NCBI GenBank assembly: GCA_030452275.1
Contig: JAKDMR010000009.1
Location: 1-20,008, forward strand
Origin: Candidatus Nitrosocosmicus sp.
GTDB taxonomy: Archaea; Thermoproteota; Nitrososphaeria; Nitrososphaerales; Nitrososphaeraceae
Direction: 5' to 3'
Length of the DNA stretch: 20,008 bases
Shown here: piece after piece, positions 1 through 5,929 of the stretch
How the letters are laid out: each line of letters starts with the position of its first letter
Numbering within the stretch: the first letter of the stretch is position 1
Position numbers and translations under genes: made by a program
Notes under the pieces: generated by a model
The model's database searches: none
Seen by the model: the letters and a program-made list of their open reading frames with translations, nothing else
Told to the model about the DNA's origin: nothing

Positions 1-342
1 AATTCGTGTTATCTTACTTTAATCTTGGCTGAAACATTGTCAATAAGAGCGATTTGTAATACCCGGTCATCTTGTTAATGTGACAAAACGTAATAGTTTT
101 GAAATGAAATTATCCCAGGACGTAAAAACATGAATCAACAAAATGTAGAATTACAAAGCCTGGTGGCCTGATTTGCGACAAGAATACATACCTATGCAAA
201 TGGGATTTAGAATTATCTAAATCATCGTCATTCGAATATTGTTGCTTAAATTATCTAAAAATATCAAAAGTAGGTGATTCGAGCTCATGTGGATTTCTAG
301 AACATTGAGAAGCCCAACAAAGTGGCTTAGATTCAATATAGC
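1..342. other. gene-free left flank
   Basis: I see no convincing coding region on either strand and no complete tRNA. The stretch is AT-rich and broken by stops in every frame. It holds a short T-arm-like segment around 272-287 (loop TTCGAGC) that lacks the remaining cloverleaf, and a small AAGCC/GGCTT inverted repeat near 310-329. As the region upstream of an integrase gene, it could contain an attachment site. No repeat partner for such a site is visible in the window. Confidence 0.5.
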
Positions 343-374
343 AACTTTAAGTAGTTACACAATATAGCTATATT
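343..374 (+). promoter_or_regulatory. integrase promoter with start-abutting palindrome
   Basis: A TATA-like AACTTTAAGTAG begins at 343, about 25 nt before the ATG at 375, the spacing expected for a leaderless archaeal transcript. A perfect 14-bp palindrome, AATATAGCTATATT (361-374), fills the initiation region and ends directly at the start codon. Its left half, CAATATAGC (360-368), is repeated at 334-342 upstream of the TATA element. A protein bound there would block initiation. The regulator is unknown. The palindrome is seen directly; its role is inferred. Confidence 0.5.
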
Positions 375-1589
375 ATGCACAGCAGCAATAACAAAACTAA
401 CCAGGTTAGACAGACTCGGACTACTACATTATTAAACAAAAATCATCAAAGAATTGACAATGCTTTTAACCGATTTACAAATTCTCTTACAAATAATGTA
501 ACAAAGCAGTCATATCAAAAACACATGATATACTTTCTTGACTGGCTGGAGTTTGAAACTGACACAAAGGATATGGAAGACAGGCTAAATCATTTGTATG
601 ATAGGGTTATCCAGGATAAAGAAGGTCTAAAATGGTTCAACGATGCTATAGTTGATTATATGCTGTTTCAAAGGGATAGATTCTATAACAAAGAAATAAC
701 AGGTTCAACGATATACAATTACTATAAACCAATCAAGCTTTTCTGTGAGATGAATGATATTATACTAAACTGGAAACGCATTTCAAAAAGCATGCCATCT
801 TCTAAAAGATCAGGTCAAGATCGTATTCCTACACTAGATGAAATCCACAAACTGTTAGAAACTGCAAGGGATCCCAGAATCAAGCCTCTGGTCCTTGTAA
901 TGACTTGCTCAGGCATAAGAGCCGGAGCCTGGGAATATCTAAAGTGGAAACATATCACACCTATATTAGACAGAGAAAAAAGAAGTGTTTTAGCTGCTAA
1001 ACTTATAGTATACGCAGGAGAGCCAGAAGAATACTACTCCTTCATGACCTCAGAAGCCTATACGGCTTTAAAATACTGGATGGATTACCGGACTTCTCAT
1101 GGCGAAGCAATAACTGGTGAGAGCTGGATTATGAGGGACCTATGGCGAACTACATCAGTCCCGCAAGATAGTAAAATAGGACTGGCAAAATATCCAAAGC
1201 AACTCAAAGTTATGGGCCTGAAAACAATGATGTGTAGGGCTTTATACCGCAATAATATCAGGCCCATCTTGGAGCAAGGCCAGAAAAGACATGAGTTCAA
1301 AACCATGCATGGATTCCGAAAGTTCTTTAAAACAACATGCGAGGTTGCAGGTATGAAGCCTGCCAACATAGAACTTTTGTTAGGTCATGATATAGGTATA
1401 TCTAGTAGTTATTACAAACCTACCGAGAACCAGCTTTTAGAAGACTATCTTAAAGTAACAGATCAGTTAACACTGGATGAAAGATTCAGGTTACGCAAAG
1501 AGGTGGACTTTTACAAACAAAGAGCAGACAGTCTTGCACAAATGGCTCAAAGAGTACAGAGACTGGAAGAAAAATGGGCGGACCAGTAA
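375..1589 (+). CDS. int: tyrosine recombinase / integrase
   Basis: A 404-aa site-specific recombinase that would integrate and excise the element by cutting and rejoining att sites through a 3'-phosphotyrosine. The N-terminal half (about 25-140) fits a helical core-binding (SAM-like) domain. The catalytic domain shows the expected residues: Arg182 in CSGIRAGAWEYL, His312 and Arg315 in MHGFRKFF, His338 in LLLGHD, and the nucleophile Tyr346 or Tyr347 in SSYYKP. A short coiled coil (about 365-400, ending RVQRLEEKW) follows, which I take as a multimerisation tail. The active site looks intact, so the enzyme is probably functional. The ATG at 375 sits next to a promoter palindrome. The gene is monocistronic and followed by a long non-coding stretch. 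The subfamily cannot be assigned without a search. Confidence 0.93.
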   Translation: MHSSNNKTNQVRQTRTTTLLNKNHQRIDNAFNRFTNSLTNNVTKQSYQKHMIYFLDWLEFETDTKDMEDRLNHLYDRVIQDKEGLKWFNDAIVDYMLFQRDRFYNKEITGSTIYNYYKPIKLFCEMNDIILNWKRISKSMPSSKRSGQDRIPTLDEIHKLLETARDPRIKPLVLVMTCSGIRAGAWEYLKWKHITPILDREKRSVLAAKLIVYAGEPEEYYSFMTSEAYTALKYWMDYRTSHGEAITGESWIMRDLWRTTSVPQDSKIGLAKYPKQLKVMGLKTMMCRALYRNNIRPILEQGQKRHEFKTMHGFRKFFKTTCEVAGMKPANIELLLGHDIGISSSYYKPTENQLLEDYLKVTDQLTLDERFRLRKEVDFYKQRADSLAQMAQRVQRLEEKWADQ

Positions 1590-1667
1590 CTAAAATATTA
1601 TTTGTCTAAAACTATTAGGATCAAGATAGTATAGCAGGATTTAAATTCCACAACTACGTTGTATCTC

Positions 1668-1683
1668 TTACTTAATTAAGTAA
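1668..1683. repeat. 16-bp perfect palindrome
   Basis: TTACTTAATTAAGTAA reads identically on both strands. It lies about 80 bp after the integrase stop in non-coding DNA. It could be a dimer-binding operator or a recombinase or host-factor site. Its AT-rich nature makes a stable terminator hairpin less likely. Confidence 0.6.
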
Positions 1684-1706
1684 CTGATCCAAAAAAAAGT
1701 TTTGGT

Positions 1707-1744
1707 GTCTTGCAAATTCCTTGTCACGGGTGCATTTGCAAGAC
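1707..1744. repeat. 11-bp perfect inverted repeat (hairpin)
   Basis: GTCTTGCAAAT (1707-1717) is the exact reverse complement of ATTTGCAAGAC (1734-1744), with a 16-nt spacer between the arms. In RNA this would give a stable 11-bp stem. The spacer is longer than the 6-8 bp overlap usual between tyrosine-recombinase core sites, so a simple core att site is less likely than a structured RNA or a two-site operator. Confidence 0.65.
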
Positions 1745-1811
1745 TCATTTAGAAATGATGTTAAATTCTTACTCAGAACTTAACACTTCTTTCTAGGTTT
1801 ACAGACCCTTC

Positions 1812-1837
1812 GACAATGCGATCTTACTCGCACTGTT
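1812..1837. repeat. imperfect hairpin
   Basis: TGCGA (1817-1821) pairs with TCGCA (1828-1832) around a 6-nt loop. The stem is extended by GACA/TGTT (1812-1815 with 1834-1837) across one A-C mismatch. It lies between the larger hairpin at 1707-1744 and the AbrB promoter. It may form part of a structured RNA with the neighbouring stem, but that is inference. Confidence 0.35.
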
Positions 1838-1881
1838 TTACAGCTGATGCTTTATCACCTCTCTTATACAAATACAAATTG

Positions 1882-1893
1882 TATATATAAATA
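1882..1893 (+). promoter_or_regulatory. TATA-like element before AbrB gene
   Basis: The sequence TATATATAAATA begins at 1882, about 70 nt upstream of the AbrB start codon. A transcript starting about 25 nt downstream would carry a leader of roughly 40-45 nt. This is the strongest TATA-like match in the interval. It is not proof of use. Confidence 0.35.
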
Positions 1894-1959
1894 TTAGTAC
1901 AAAATGTATCATCTACGAAAGATTATATATTTCAATGACGAGTATACAATGAATACAAA

Positions 1960-2139
1960 ATGACATCTAGCACCACAATACAACCAATGTCTTACCAAAA
2001 AGTATTATCAGGGAGACGTATTTCATTACCAGACCAATTAACAAAAAAATATGGAATCAAAGAAGGGGATTTTGTCATAGTGGAAGATGATGACGGTATA
2101 AAAATAACACCCGCACAAATAGTAAAACGTCGTCCATAA
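1960..2139 (+). CDS. AbrB/SpoVT-type DNA-binding protein
   Basis: A 59-aa protein whose residues 13-53 match the swapped-hairpin AbrB/MazE fold: QKVLSGRRISLP, then LTKKYGIKEGDFVIVEDDDGIKITP. The family forms intertwined dimers that bind DNA as transition-state regulators or antitoxins. No toxin gene is adjacent, so a regulator is the better reading. It is read from the ATG at 1960; the ATGs at 1935 and 1949 are in other frames. T-rich tracts follow the stop codon. Together with the two RHH genes to its right, it makes a three-regulator control block beside the integrase, as expected for a lysogeny-type region. What it binds is unknown. Confidence 0.85.
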   Translation: MTSSTTIQPMSYQKVLSGRRISLPDQLTKKYGIKEGDFVIVEDDDGIKITPAQIVKRRP

Positions 2140-2157
2140 TATACTCCCATCACCATA

Positions 2158-2190
2158 TTTTTATTTTATTTTCCCTGTACCTGTTTTTTT
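2158..2190 (+). terminator. oligo-T termination region after AbrB
   Basis: Three T-rich runs follow the AbrB stop within 50 bp: TTTTTATTTTATTTT (2158-2172) and TTTTTTT (2184-2190). Archaeal RNA polymerase terminates at such oligo-T tracts without needing a hairpin. No stem precedes them. The convergent RHH gene ends at 2253, so a stop here would separate the two transcripts. Confidence 0.45.
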
Positions 2191-2252
2191 GATCTCTTTA
2201 GATTAAGCTGCATCAGCTCCGGTAAAGCCATTGCGAATCCTTCCTTCCATGA

Positions 2253-2486
2253 CTAATCAAATGGCTTTGTAATATCGTCATTGTGGATACTGCGTCGGAA
2301 TTCACGGGGAACAAACATTCCAAACTCTTTTTCATAGTTTGCAAACCACATAACTAAAACTCGTGTAACAAATTCATTCCTGGAGAAGACCCCGTTTCTC
2401 TTTGCGTCATCTGTTTCTACAAATTTATCTATGGCCTGAACCATTAGAGCCGGTATTTTTATTGTAACCCAATCCTCCTTACCCAT
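2253..2486 (-). CDS. ribbon-helix-helix-type regulator (leftward)
   Basis: A 77-aa protein beginning MGKEDWVTIKIP. It shows the RHH pattern: a short strand (WVTIKIP, residues 6-12), helix 1 (LMVQAIDKFVE), a glycine-containing turn, then helix 2 (FSRNEFVTRVLVMWFANY, 35-52). RHH proteins dimerise through the strand, which reads the DNA major groove. The frame stays open upstream, but the homology-like part starts at the ATG at 2486, and a TATA element (2520-2525 on this strand) lies 34-39 nt before it. The palindrome at 2501-2518 falls between TATA and start, so autoregulation is likely. It resembles the divergent protein at 2614 (shared DKF and S-R-x-x-F-V positions), suggesting an ancient duplication and a switch pair. 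Confidence 0.8.
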   Translation of the reverse strand: MGKEDWVTIKIPALMVQAIDKFVETDDAKRNGVFSRNEFVTRVLVMWFANYEKEFGMFVPREFRRSIHNDDITKPFD

Positions 2487-2500
2487 TGTTATGCGACATA

Positions 2501-2614
2501 TGTGTAACATATTACACACTATATAGGGTTTTATAGAAAAAAATAGCCATATATTGTAATAGAAGGGTATTACATTACATTTATATGTATGATTAGTGGG
2601 TAATACATTACCCA
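2501..2614. promoter_or_regulatory. divergent promoter region with three related operators
   Basis: Three sites share the core GTAA-N4-TTAC. O1 is TGTGTAACATATTACACA (2501-2518, core 2504-2515). O2 is GTATTACATTAC (2567-2578, one base off the core). O3 is the palindrome TGGGTAATACATTACCCA (2597-2614, core 2600-2611). Core starts are 63 and 33 bp apart, close to whole helical turns, so bound dimers could lie on one DNA face. O1 sits between the leftward TATA (2520-2525) and the leftward start. O2 abuts and O3 follows the rightward TATA (TTTATATG, 2580-2587). O3 ends on the A of the rightward ATG. The likely ligands are the flanking RHH proteins. Binding is inferred; the sites are seen. Confidence 0.7.
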
Positions 2615-2817
2615 TGCATAGCACAATATTGACCCATGAAAAATGGGCCGGTGTGAGACTTGAAAAAGCCTTATGCGATACTATAGACAAATTCATTTCT
2701 AAAAGATTTGTCTATGGATCCAAAAAATATGATTCAAGAGCAGATTTCGTAAAGGAAGCCTGTATTGAACTTTTGAACCAAGAAGAGCAGAGAAGGTTAA
2801 CGGAGGTTGCACAGTAG
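2614..2817 (+). CDS. ribbon-helix-helix-like regulator (rightward)
   Basis: A 67-aa protein read from the ATG at 2614. A GTG six codons upstream (2596) is possible, but it would place the start inside the operator and before the expected transcription start. Residues 11-17 (WAGVRLE) form the candidate strand, followed by helix 1 (KALCDTIDKFISKRF) and helix 2 (YDSRADFVKEACIELLNQ, 39-56). The layout matches the leftward RHH protein at 2253-2486. It is the first gene of the long replication operon and its stop directly precedes the next ATG. With operator O3 over its start codon, it is probably repressed by its neighbour, by itself or by both. The fold assignment is moderate and the function is inferred. 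Confidence 0.75.
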   Translation: MHSTILTHEKWAGVRLEKALCDTIDKFISKRFVYGSKKYDSRADFVKEACIELLNQEEQRRLTEVAQ

Positions 2818-3072
2818 ATGAGCTATCCAGAAACCTTGCAAGCAAAGAATAACCCATCTAGTGGAAATGACCGTCAAGTCTCTGCTGATGCAACCCCCCA
2901 AGAAGAACTATACCAACACGAACTTATGTATTTTGTCTACAATCAAGTCTTGGAAGCATCTGAACAAAAACCCCGAGAGTTAGGAAAGACGGCTTATATT
3001 GACTCTGTAAGCCTCATTAGAGCAGCCAATAAAAAAGCACTTGAAAGTATAGGAAGGGGGGTTTTGCAATAA
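2818..3072 (+). CDS. hypothetical protein, 84 aa
   Basis: The start codon follows the previous stop directly (TAG-ATG) and the stop overlaps the next ATG, so it is translated as part of the operon. It has a polar, probably disordered N-terminus (1-30, rich in N, S, P and Q), then two likely helices (ELYQHELMYFVYNQVLEAS and DSVSLIRAANKKALESIGRG). There is no cysteine, membrane span or recognisable motif. I do not recognise a family. Being short, soluble and next to a regulator, it might be a partner protein, but nothing in the sequence shows this. Confidence 0.7.
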   Translation: MSYPETLQAKNNPSSGNDRQVSADATPQEELYQHELMYFVYNQVLEASEQKPRELGKTAYIDSVSLIRAANKKALESIGRGVLQ

Positions 3073-3503
3073 TGACTTCTGATATCCCTGAATGTAACCG
3101 TTGTGGTGCTCACATATCGTGGAATAAAGACAGAAGGGCACAACTCAATACGACCAGGCCTCTGACATTAGATAATTCAAAAATTCATAGCTGTGAAGAG
3201 GTAACTAACAACAGCAGCAGCAACACAACAGCAACAACACTAGATCAACAATCACACATCCAAAAGATAGAAGAATATTCTCTGACACAGGTAGAATCAC
3301 TAACACGACATACTGACCTCCTAGTAAGTATAAAGGGAAATACGGATCTAATTACTCAATACCTATTCACTGAAAAGGAAAATACGGGTCTAATAGCTCA
3401 GTATCTCAGAACTATTGCCACCATAGTAAAGAACATAGATGAGAAACTAGATTCAAAGCTCACAGAAGATATATCATCAGTAGGAGGTGTTAGAGATGTC
3501 TGA
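3072..3503 (+). CDS. small zinc-ribbon protein with internal repeat
   Basis: A 143-aa protein. The N-terminus has a putative zinc site: Cys8-x2-Cys11 in ECNRCGAHISW, then His39-x-Cys41. This CxxCG-x-I-W...HxC layout is common in small phage and archaeal-virus proteins. A low-complexity Ser/Asn/Thr linker (about 45-60, from AAC/AGC/CAR-rich DNA) leads to a helical C-terminus. There the unit NTxLIxQYL occurs twice (KGNTDLITQYL and KENTGLIAQYL), suggesting a short coiled-coil or repeat interface. It overlaps the previous gene (TAATG) and the next one by 8 bp. The role is unknown; nucleic-acid or protein binding fits the zinc ribbon. Confidence 0.75.
   Translation: MTSDIPECNRCGAHISWNKDRRAQLNTTRPLTLDNSKIHSCEEVTNNSSSNTTATTLDQQSHIQKIEEYSLTQVESLTRHTDLLVSIKGNTDLITQYLFTEKENTGLIAQYLRTIATIVKNIDEKLDSKLTEDISSVGGVRDV
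3482..3489 (+). promoter_or_regulatory. strong Shine-Dalgarno inside upstream gene
   Basis: AGGAGGTG is an extended match to the complement of the archaeal 16S 3' end. It stands 6 nt before the ATG at 3496. It selects that ATG over the in-frame GTG at 3487, which is itself part of the SD. Inside the operon, translation therefore uses SD sites, unlike the apparently leaderless operon-first genes. Confidence 0.7.
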
Positions 3504-4479
3504 CGAAACTAGAGCAAGTAACAAAGCTTTTGAGGAAGCATTAGAGAAATATAAAGCCGAGTTAAAGAGACGTGAAGAATTACGAGTTGAAAAGGAGCAA
3601 GAAAATGAACAATATAAAAAAGAAGCCATACTTGATCTCTATCAAAAACTAAAAGATACTGGATTCCCTGAGAAACTAATTCCCTCAAGATTAGTTGAGC
3701 TTTTGCTAGGTTATGTATCAAAGAAACATATCTACAAAACCCTAGAACATTTGACTAGTAGAATCTTATCACCAAATAGTAACCGGTTACAGAATGACGA
3801 TAAGAAAGAAATAGAAGAATCTTCTATATCACAAGAGGAACAAAAGAAGAAACTTCTGATCGGAAACGATGGACAGATATTAAATGAAGAAACAGTAACA
3901 GAAGATCCTGAGCAACAGAATCCTGTATCTCAAATCTTTAATGGAAAATCTGAAGAACAGATGAAAAGAGAAGCAGACAACGAAGTTGATGAAGACATGG
4001 AAGAAACCCAAGAGAATCCCAGAAATTCCAATTTGATAACTGACATTCCGGAAGACCTGAGATCAAAACTAGCACAGTTTGACGAAATAAAACAAGCATT
4101 AGAGCATGTAACCGAAGAAAAAGATTCCTACAAGGACCTGTATGAAAAAAACAGAAAACTATCTCCAAGGCTTTTGATGACCGAAAATGCAGAACTAAAG
4201 ACTAAAAATAGACAGCTAGAGACAATCCTAAACACATCAAACGAAGAGGTCAAAAAAGAATTCTCCTATGAATTCCTGGAAGTAAGAAAACTGTCTGCAT
4301 TGAGAGATCAACAGATAAGGATGACATCTGCAAATTCAGAAAAGACCTTCTTTTTATGGATAAACCCAAAAACTCAAGAGGTCCTGGACGTCAAGACCGA
4401 CAAAGAGCACCACAGAATAGAGGCGATACGAAAACGTGAGAAAGAATCACAATCTCAACAAGGTGCAGAAGTAGCATGA
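3496..4479 (+). CDS. long coiled-coil protein, unknown function
   Basis: A 327-aa, strongly charged protein. An N-terminal coiled coil (about 8-45, Glu/Lys-rich) leads into a compact part (about 46-90, LYQKLKDTGFPEKLIPSRLVELLLGYVSKKHIYKTL). Its helix-turn-helix-like spacing could bind DNA. An acidic, probably disordered linker (90-195) and a second coiled coil (about 195-255) follow. The C-terminal segment TFFLWINPKTQEVLDVKTDKEHHRIEAI looks like a small strand-rich unit. The start is fixed by the SD at 3482. It overlaps both neighbours (8 bp before, ATGA after). Sitting between regulators and replication genes, it might be an adaptor, scaffold or segregation factor. That is speculation; I do not recognise a family. 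Confidence 0.8.
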   Translation: MSDETRASNKAFEEALEKYKAELKRREELRVEKEQENEQYKKEAILDLYQKLKDTGFPEKLIPSRLVELLLGYVSKKHIYKTLEHLTSRILSPNSNRLQNDDKKEIEESSISQEEQKKKLLIGNDGQILNEETVTEDPEQQNPVSQIFNGKSEEQMKREADNEVDEDMEETQENPRNSNLITDIPEDLRSKLAQFDEIKQALEHVTEEKDSYKDLYEKNRKLSPRLLMTENAELKTKNRQLETILNTSNEEVKKEFSYEFLEVRKLSALRDQQIRMTSANSEKTFFLWINPKTQEVLDVKTDKEHHRIEAIRKREKESQSQQGAEVA

Positions 4480-4799
4480 ACAACCTGTTAAAACTGGACT
4501 CTATCTCTCATCTATCTTTTGATAGGAAGAATGGTTTGTTATTGGGTAAAGGACTAACGAAAGGATCTGAATTTGAAATAAAGATAGAAACAGACTCTGG
4601 AGGCGATGAACATATCAAAGCTGGAAAAATCCCAGTTATAATATACGGTTCTACCCATACAGATAACAACAAGCGCAGACATATCAAAAACAACGGTAAC
4701 TACAGACAAAGACTATTATTAAATCGTGTAAATGGAATGCTTACTAAATCCCATAATGACAGTTCGTCCTCTGCACAGGGAAATCTACATAGTGAGTAA
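4476..4799 (+). CDS. hypothetical protein, 107 aa
   Basis: It overlaps the upstream stop (ATGA at 4476-4479) and the following gene. The N-terminal 60 residues look strand-rich (SISHLSFDRKNGLLLGKGLTKGSEFEIKIETDSGG then KIPVIIYGS), like a small beta barrel or sandwich. The C-terminus is basic (KRRHIKNNGNYRQRLLLNRV) and then Ser/Asn-rich. This could suit nucleic-acid contact, but no known motif is present. The operon position and codon use match the neighbours. The function is unknown. Confidence 0.7.
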   Translation: MNNLLKLDSISHLSFDRKNGLLLGKGLTKGSEFEIKIETDSGGDEHIKAGKIPVIIYGSTHTDNNKRRHIKNNGNYRQRLLLNRVNGMLTKSHNDSSSSAQGNLHSE

Positions 4800-4995
4800 C
4801 AATAACGAAATACAAAATACTATCTATGACCACCTGAAGATAACCATAGAGCAGACAAGTAAGGGGGCCAGAGTCAGTATCACCTATGACCGATCAGATC
4901 ATGATATAGATAAAGCAGTTAGCAAGTCTGTGGAGATTTATAAAAAAACAATCGAAAAACTAAAAGCCGAAAGCATGAAGGTAGATGAATCCTAA
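4792..4995 (+). CDS. small alpha/beta protein, paralogue of gene at 12998
   Basis: A 67-aa protein read from GTG at 4792, because the resulting MSNNNEIQNTIYDHLK lines up with the start of the paralogue at 12998. An in-frame ATG at 4732 would add 20 residues with no counterpart there. From IYDHLK to the end I count 42 identities in 57 positions with the second copy, including SKGARV, TYDRSDHD, AVSKSVE and YKKTIE. The predicted order is a strand pair followed by a long helix. I recall similar small KGARV...Y-x-x-TIE-x-LK proteins in thaumarchaea, without a known role. It overlaps the upstream stop by 8 bp. One copy lies in the early module and one in the late module. Confidence 0.8.
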   Translation: MSNNNEIQNTIYDHLKITIEQTSKGARVSITYDRSDHDIDKAVSKSVEIYKKTIEKLKAESMKVDES

Positions 4996-4998
4996 AAC

Positions 4999-5463
4999 AT
5001 GACAATAATATCAGAACAACCCTGGAAATACGTACGAGTATACTGTCAATATGAAAGTAGAAAAGAGGGTGTTTGTCATGACACTATCCCGATAGAAGAA
5101 AGTATGTACTGTCATGATTGTAGAAAATCCTACTGTATGAACCACGTATCAAAATGCTTCAACTGTTATCAATACAGATGTAACCATGATATACGAATAT
5201 GTAATGATTGTAGGCAAAAAGTATGCAGGGATCATCTGCTTCCTTATCATATGTGTTTGCAGTGTCCTCTAATTCTACCTGATTATCGGCATGAATATGA
5301 ATATGAATATGAATTGGATCAAAAACCAGAAACAGCAATAACAAAAACAGTAGCAACCCCAATGAGCATAGACGAGCTGGATGATCTCATAAGAATGAAA
5401 AAAGGAAACACTGTGTTAAAAGAAAGACGGAGAGGTAGAAAACCAAAATCAGAAATTGAGTGA
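4999..5463 (+). CDS. tandem AN1-like zinc-finger protein with AT-hook-like tail
   Basis: A 154-aa protein. Residues 38-89 contain three units spaced exactly 15 residues apart: C38-x2-C41-x4-C46-x2-H49, C53-x2-C56-x4-C61-x-H63 and C68-x2-C71-x4-C76-x2-H79. The last continues with H84-x-C86 and C89, resembling the AN1 finger ending (C-x4-C-x2-H-x5-H-x-C). C16 and C26 may complete a further site. A (Glu-Tyr) repeat follows at 99-105. The C-terminus (141-150, KERRRGRKPK) resembles an AT-hook, which binds the minor groove of AT-rich DNA. Together these suggest a DNA- or protein-binding regulator. AN1 fingers usually bind protein or ubiquitin-like partners in eukaryotes; archaeal roles are poorly known. 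The assignment is by motif spacing only. Confidence 0.8.
   Translation: MTIISEQPWKYVRVYCQYESRKEGVCHDTIPIEESMYCHDCRKSYCMNHVSKCFNCYQYRCNHDIRICNDCRQKVCRDHLLPYHMCLQCPLILPDYRHEYEYEYELDQKPETAITKTVATPMSIDELDDLIRMKKGNTVLKERRRGRKPKSEIE
5293..5314 (+). repeat. GAATAT hexanucleotide repeat
   Basis: Three perfect GAATAT units plus GAAT lie in the zinc-finger gene and encode an alternating Glu-Tyr run. As 6-bp units they can change number without breaking the frame, so length variation between related viruses is plausible. Confidence 0.75.
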
Positions 5464-5929
5464 TAGTCACGTAAGCAAAGAACACATACGGGCTCAACAG
5501 GTAATAGCAGGCATCCTGAAGCAATTCTTTCATGTTGTAAGGATAGAAGTTCCCGTTCCCGTTCCCAATCCTGCCAGAGTATTTGGTAATACAAACACCC
5601 TTCCTCCTTATTCTACCAAACCATACTACATGGATGTACTGGCTGAATCACCAATCTGGATAAAGATAAACCATACCAAATACAAAACCATAGCAATAGA
5701 AATAGACTGTCATATAGGACACAACAGTGATAGATCAACTACAAGAGACGAAACAAGGACCAAGTTAATAAAAAAACACTACAAGCAAATAAAGCACATA
5801 TTCCGATACTATTGCAAGGACGTAATAGGCAAGAAACCACGATTGGATGAAGAATGGTTGCTAGACGAATGGCGAATAGTCCCAGACAATGCATACTATG
5901 CTGACAAGCTGGATAGACTGTCTAGATGA
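5456..5929 (+). CDS. putative PD-(D/E)XK nuclease-like protein
   Basis: A 157-aa protein starting at a TTG (5456) that overlaps the upstream stop by 8 bp. The order of motifs resembles Vsr/DUF559-like members of the PD-(D/E)XK fold: Asp60 in PYYMDVLAE, then a strand with Glu82 and Asp84 in KTIAIEIDCHIGH, His89, and a downstream RDETRTKLIKKHYKQIKHIFRY helix-strand. This matches the usual IEIDG..H...RDxxR...L...G..V.RF pattern. A (Val-Pro) run at 32-37 precedes the domain. If active, it would cut DNA, for host DNA degradation, replication-intermediate processing or anti-defence. The family call is from motif order only, and the catalytic set is not fully canonical. Confidence 0.6.
   Translation: MSDSHVSKEHIRAQQVIAGILKQFFHVVRIEVPVPVPNPARVFGNTNTLPPYSTKPYYMDVLAESPIWIKINHTKYKTIAIEIDCHIGHNSDRSTTRDETRTKLIKKHYKQIKHIFRYYCKDVIGKKPRLDEEWLLDEWRIVPDNAYYADKLDRLSR
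5549..5566 (+). repeat. GTTCCC hexanucleotide repeat
   Basis: Three perfect GTTCCC units encode Val-Pro-Val-Pro-Val-Pro near the N-terminus of the nuclease-like protein. Like the GAATAT repeat 235 bp upstream, it keeps the frame whatever the unit number. Confidence 0.75.

Larger units (their letters stand above)
1590..1959. other. non-coding region with several hairpins
   Basis: About 370 bp without a supported ORF, between the integrase and the AbrB-type gene. It contains a 16-bp perfect palindrome (1668-1683), an 11-bp perfect inverted repeat (1707-1744), a shorter hairpin (1812-1837) and the AbrB promoter near its right end. Possible roles are an attP-like region next to int, a small structured RNA, a regulatory site or part of an origin. 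The sequence alone does not choose among these. Confidence 0.5.

Noticed and set aside
265..300. tRNA-like T-arm (loop TTCGAGC) upstream of the integrase
   Set aside because: The stem has a mismatch and a wobble, and I could not find a matching acceptor, D-arm or anticodon arm on either side.
1097..1369. Leftward 90-aa ORF inside the integrase
   Set aside because: Antisense shadow of a gene with an intact catalytic site; no promoter or family resemblance.
1960..2486. Toxin-antitoxin pair made of AbrB and RHH genes
   Set aside because: Both types can be antitoxins, but neither has an adjacent toxin-like gene. They are convergent and each looks like a stand-alone regulator.
2487..2696. N-terminal extension of the leftward RHH gene up to 2696
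   Set aside because: It would cross the operators and the opposite promoter. The RHH-like part begins at 2486 behind a TATA element.
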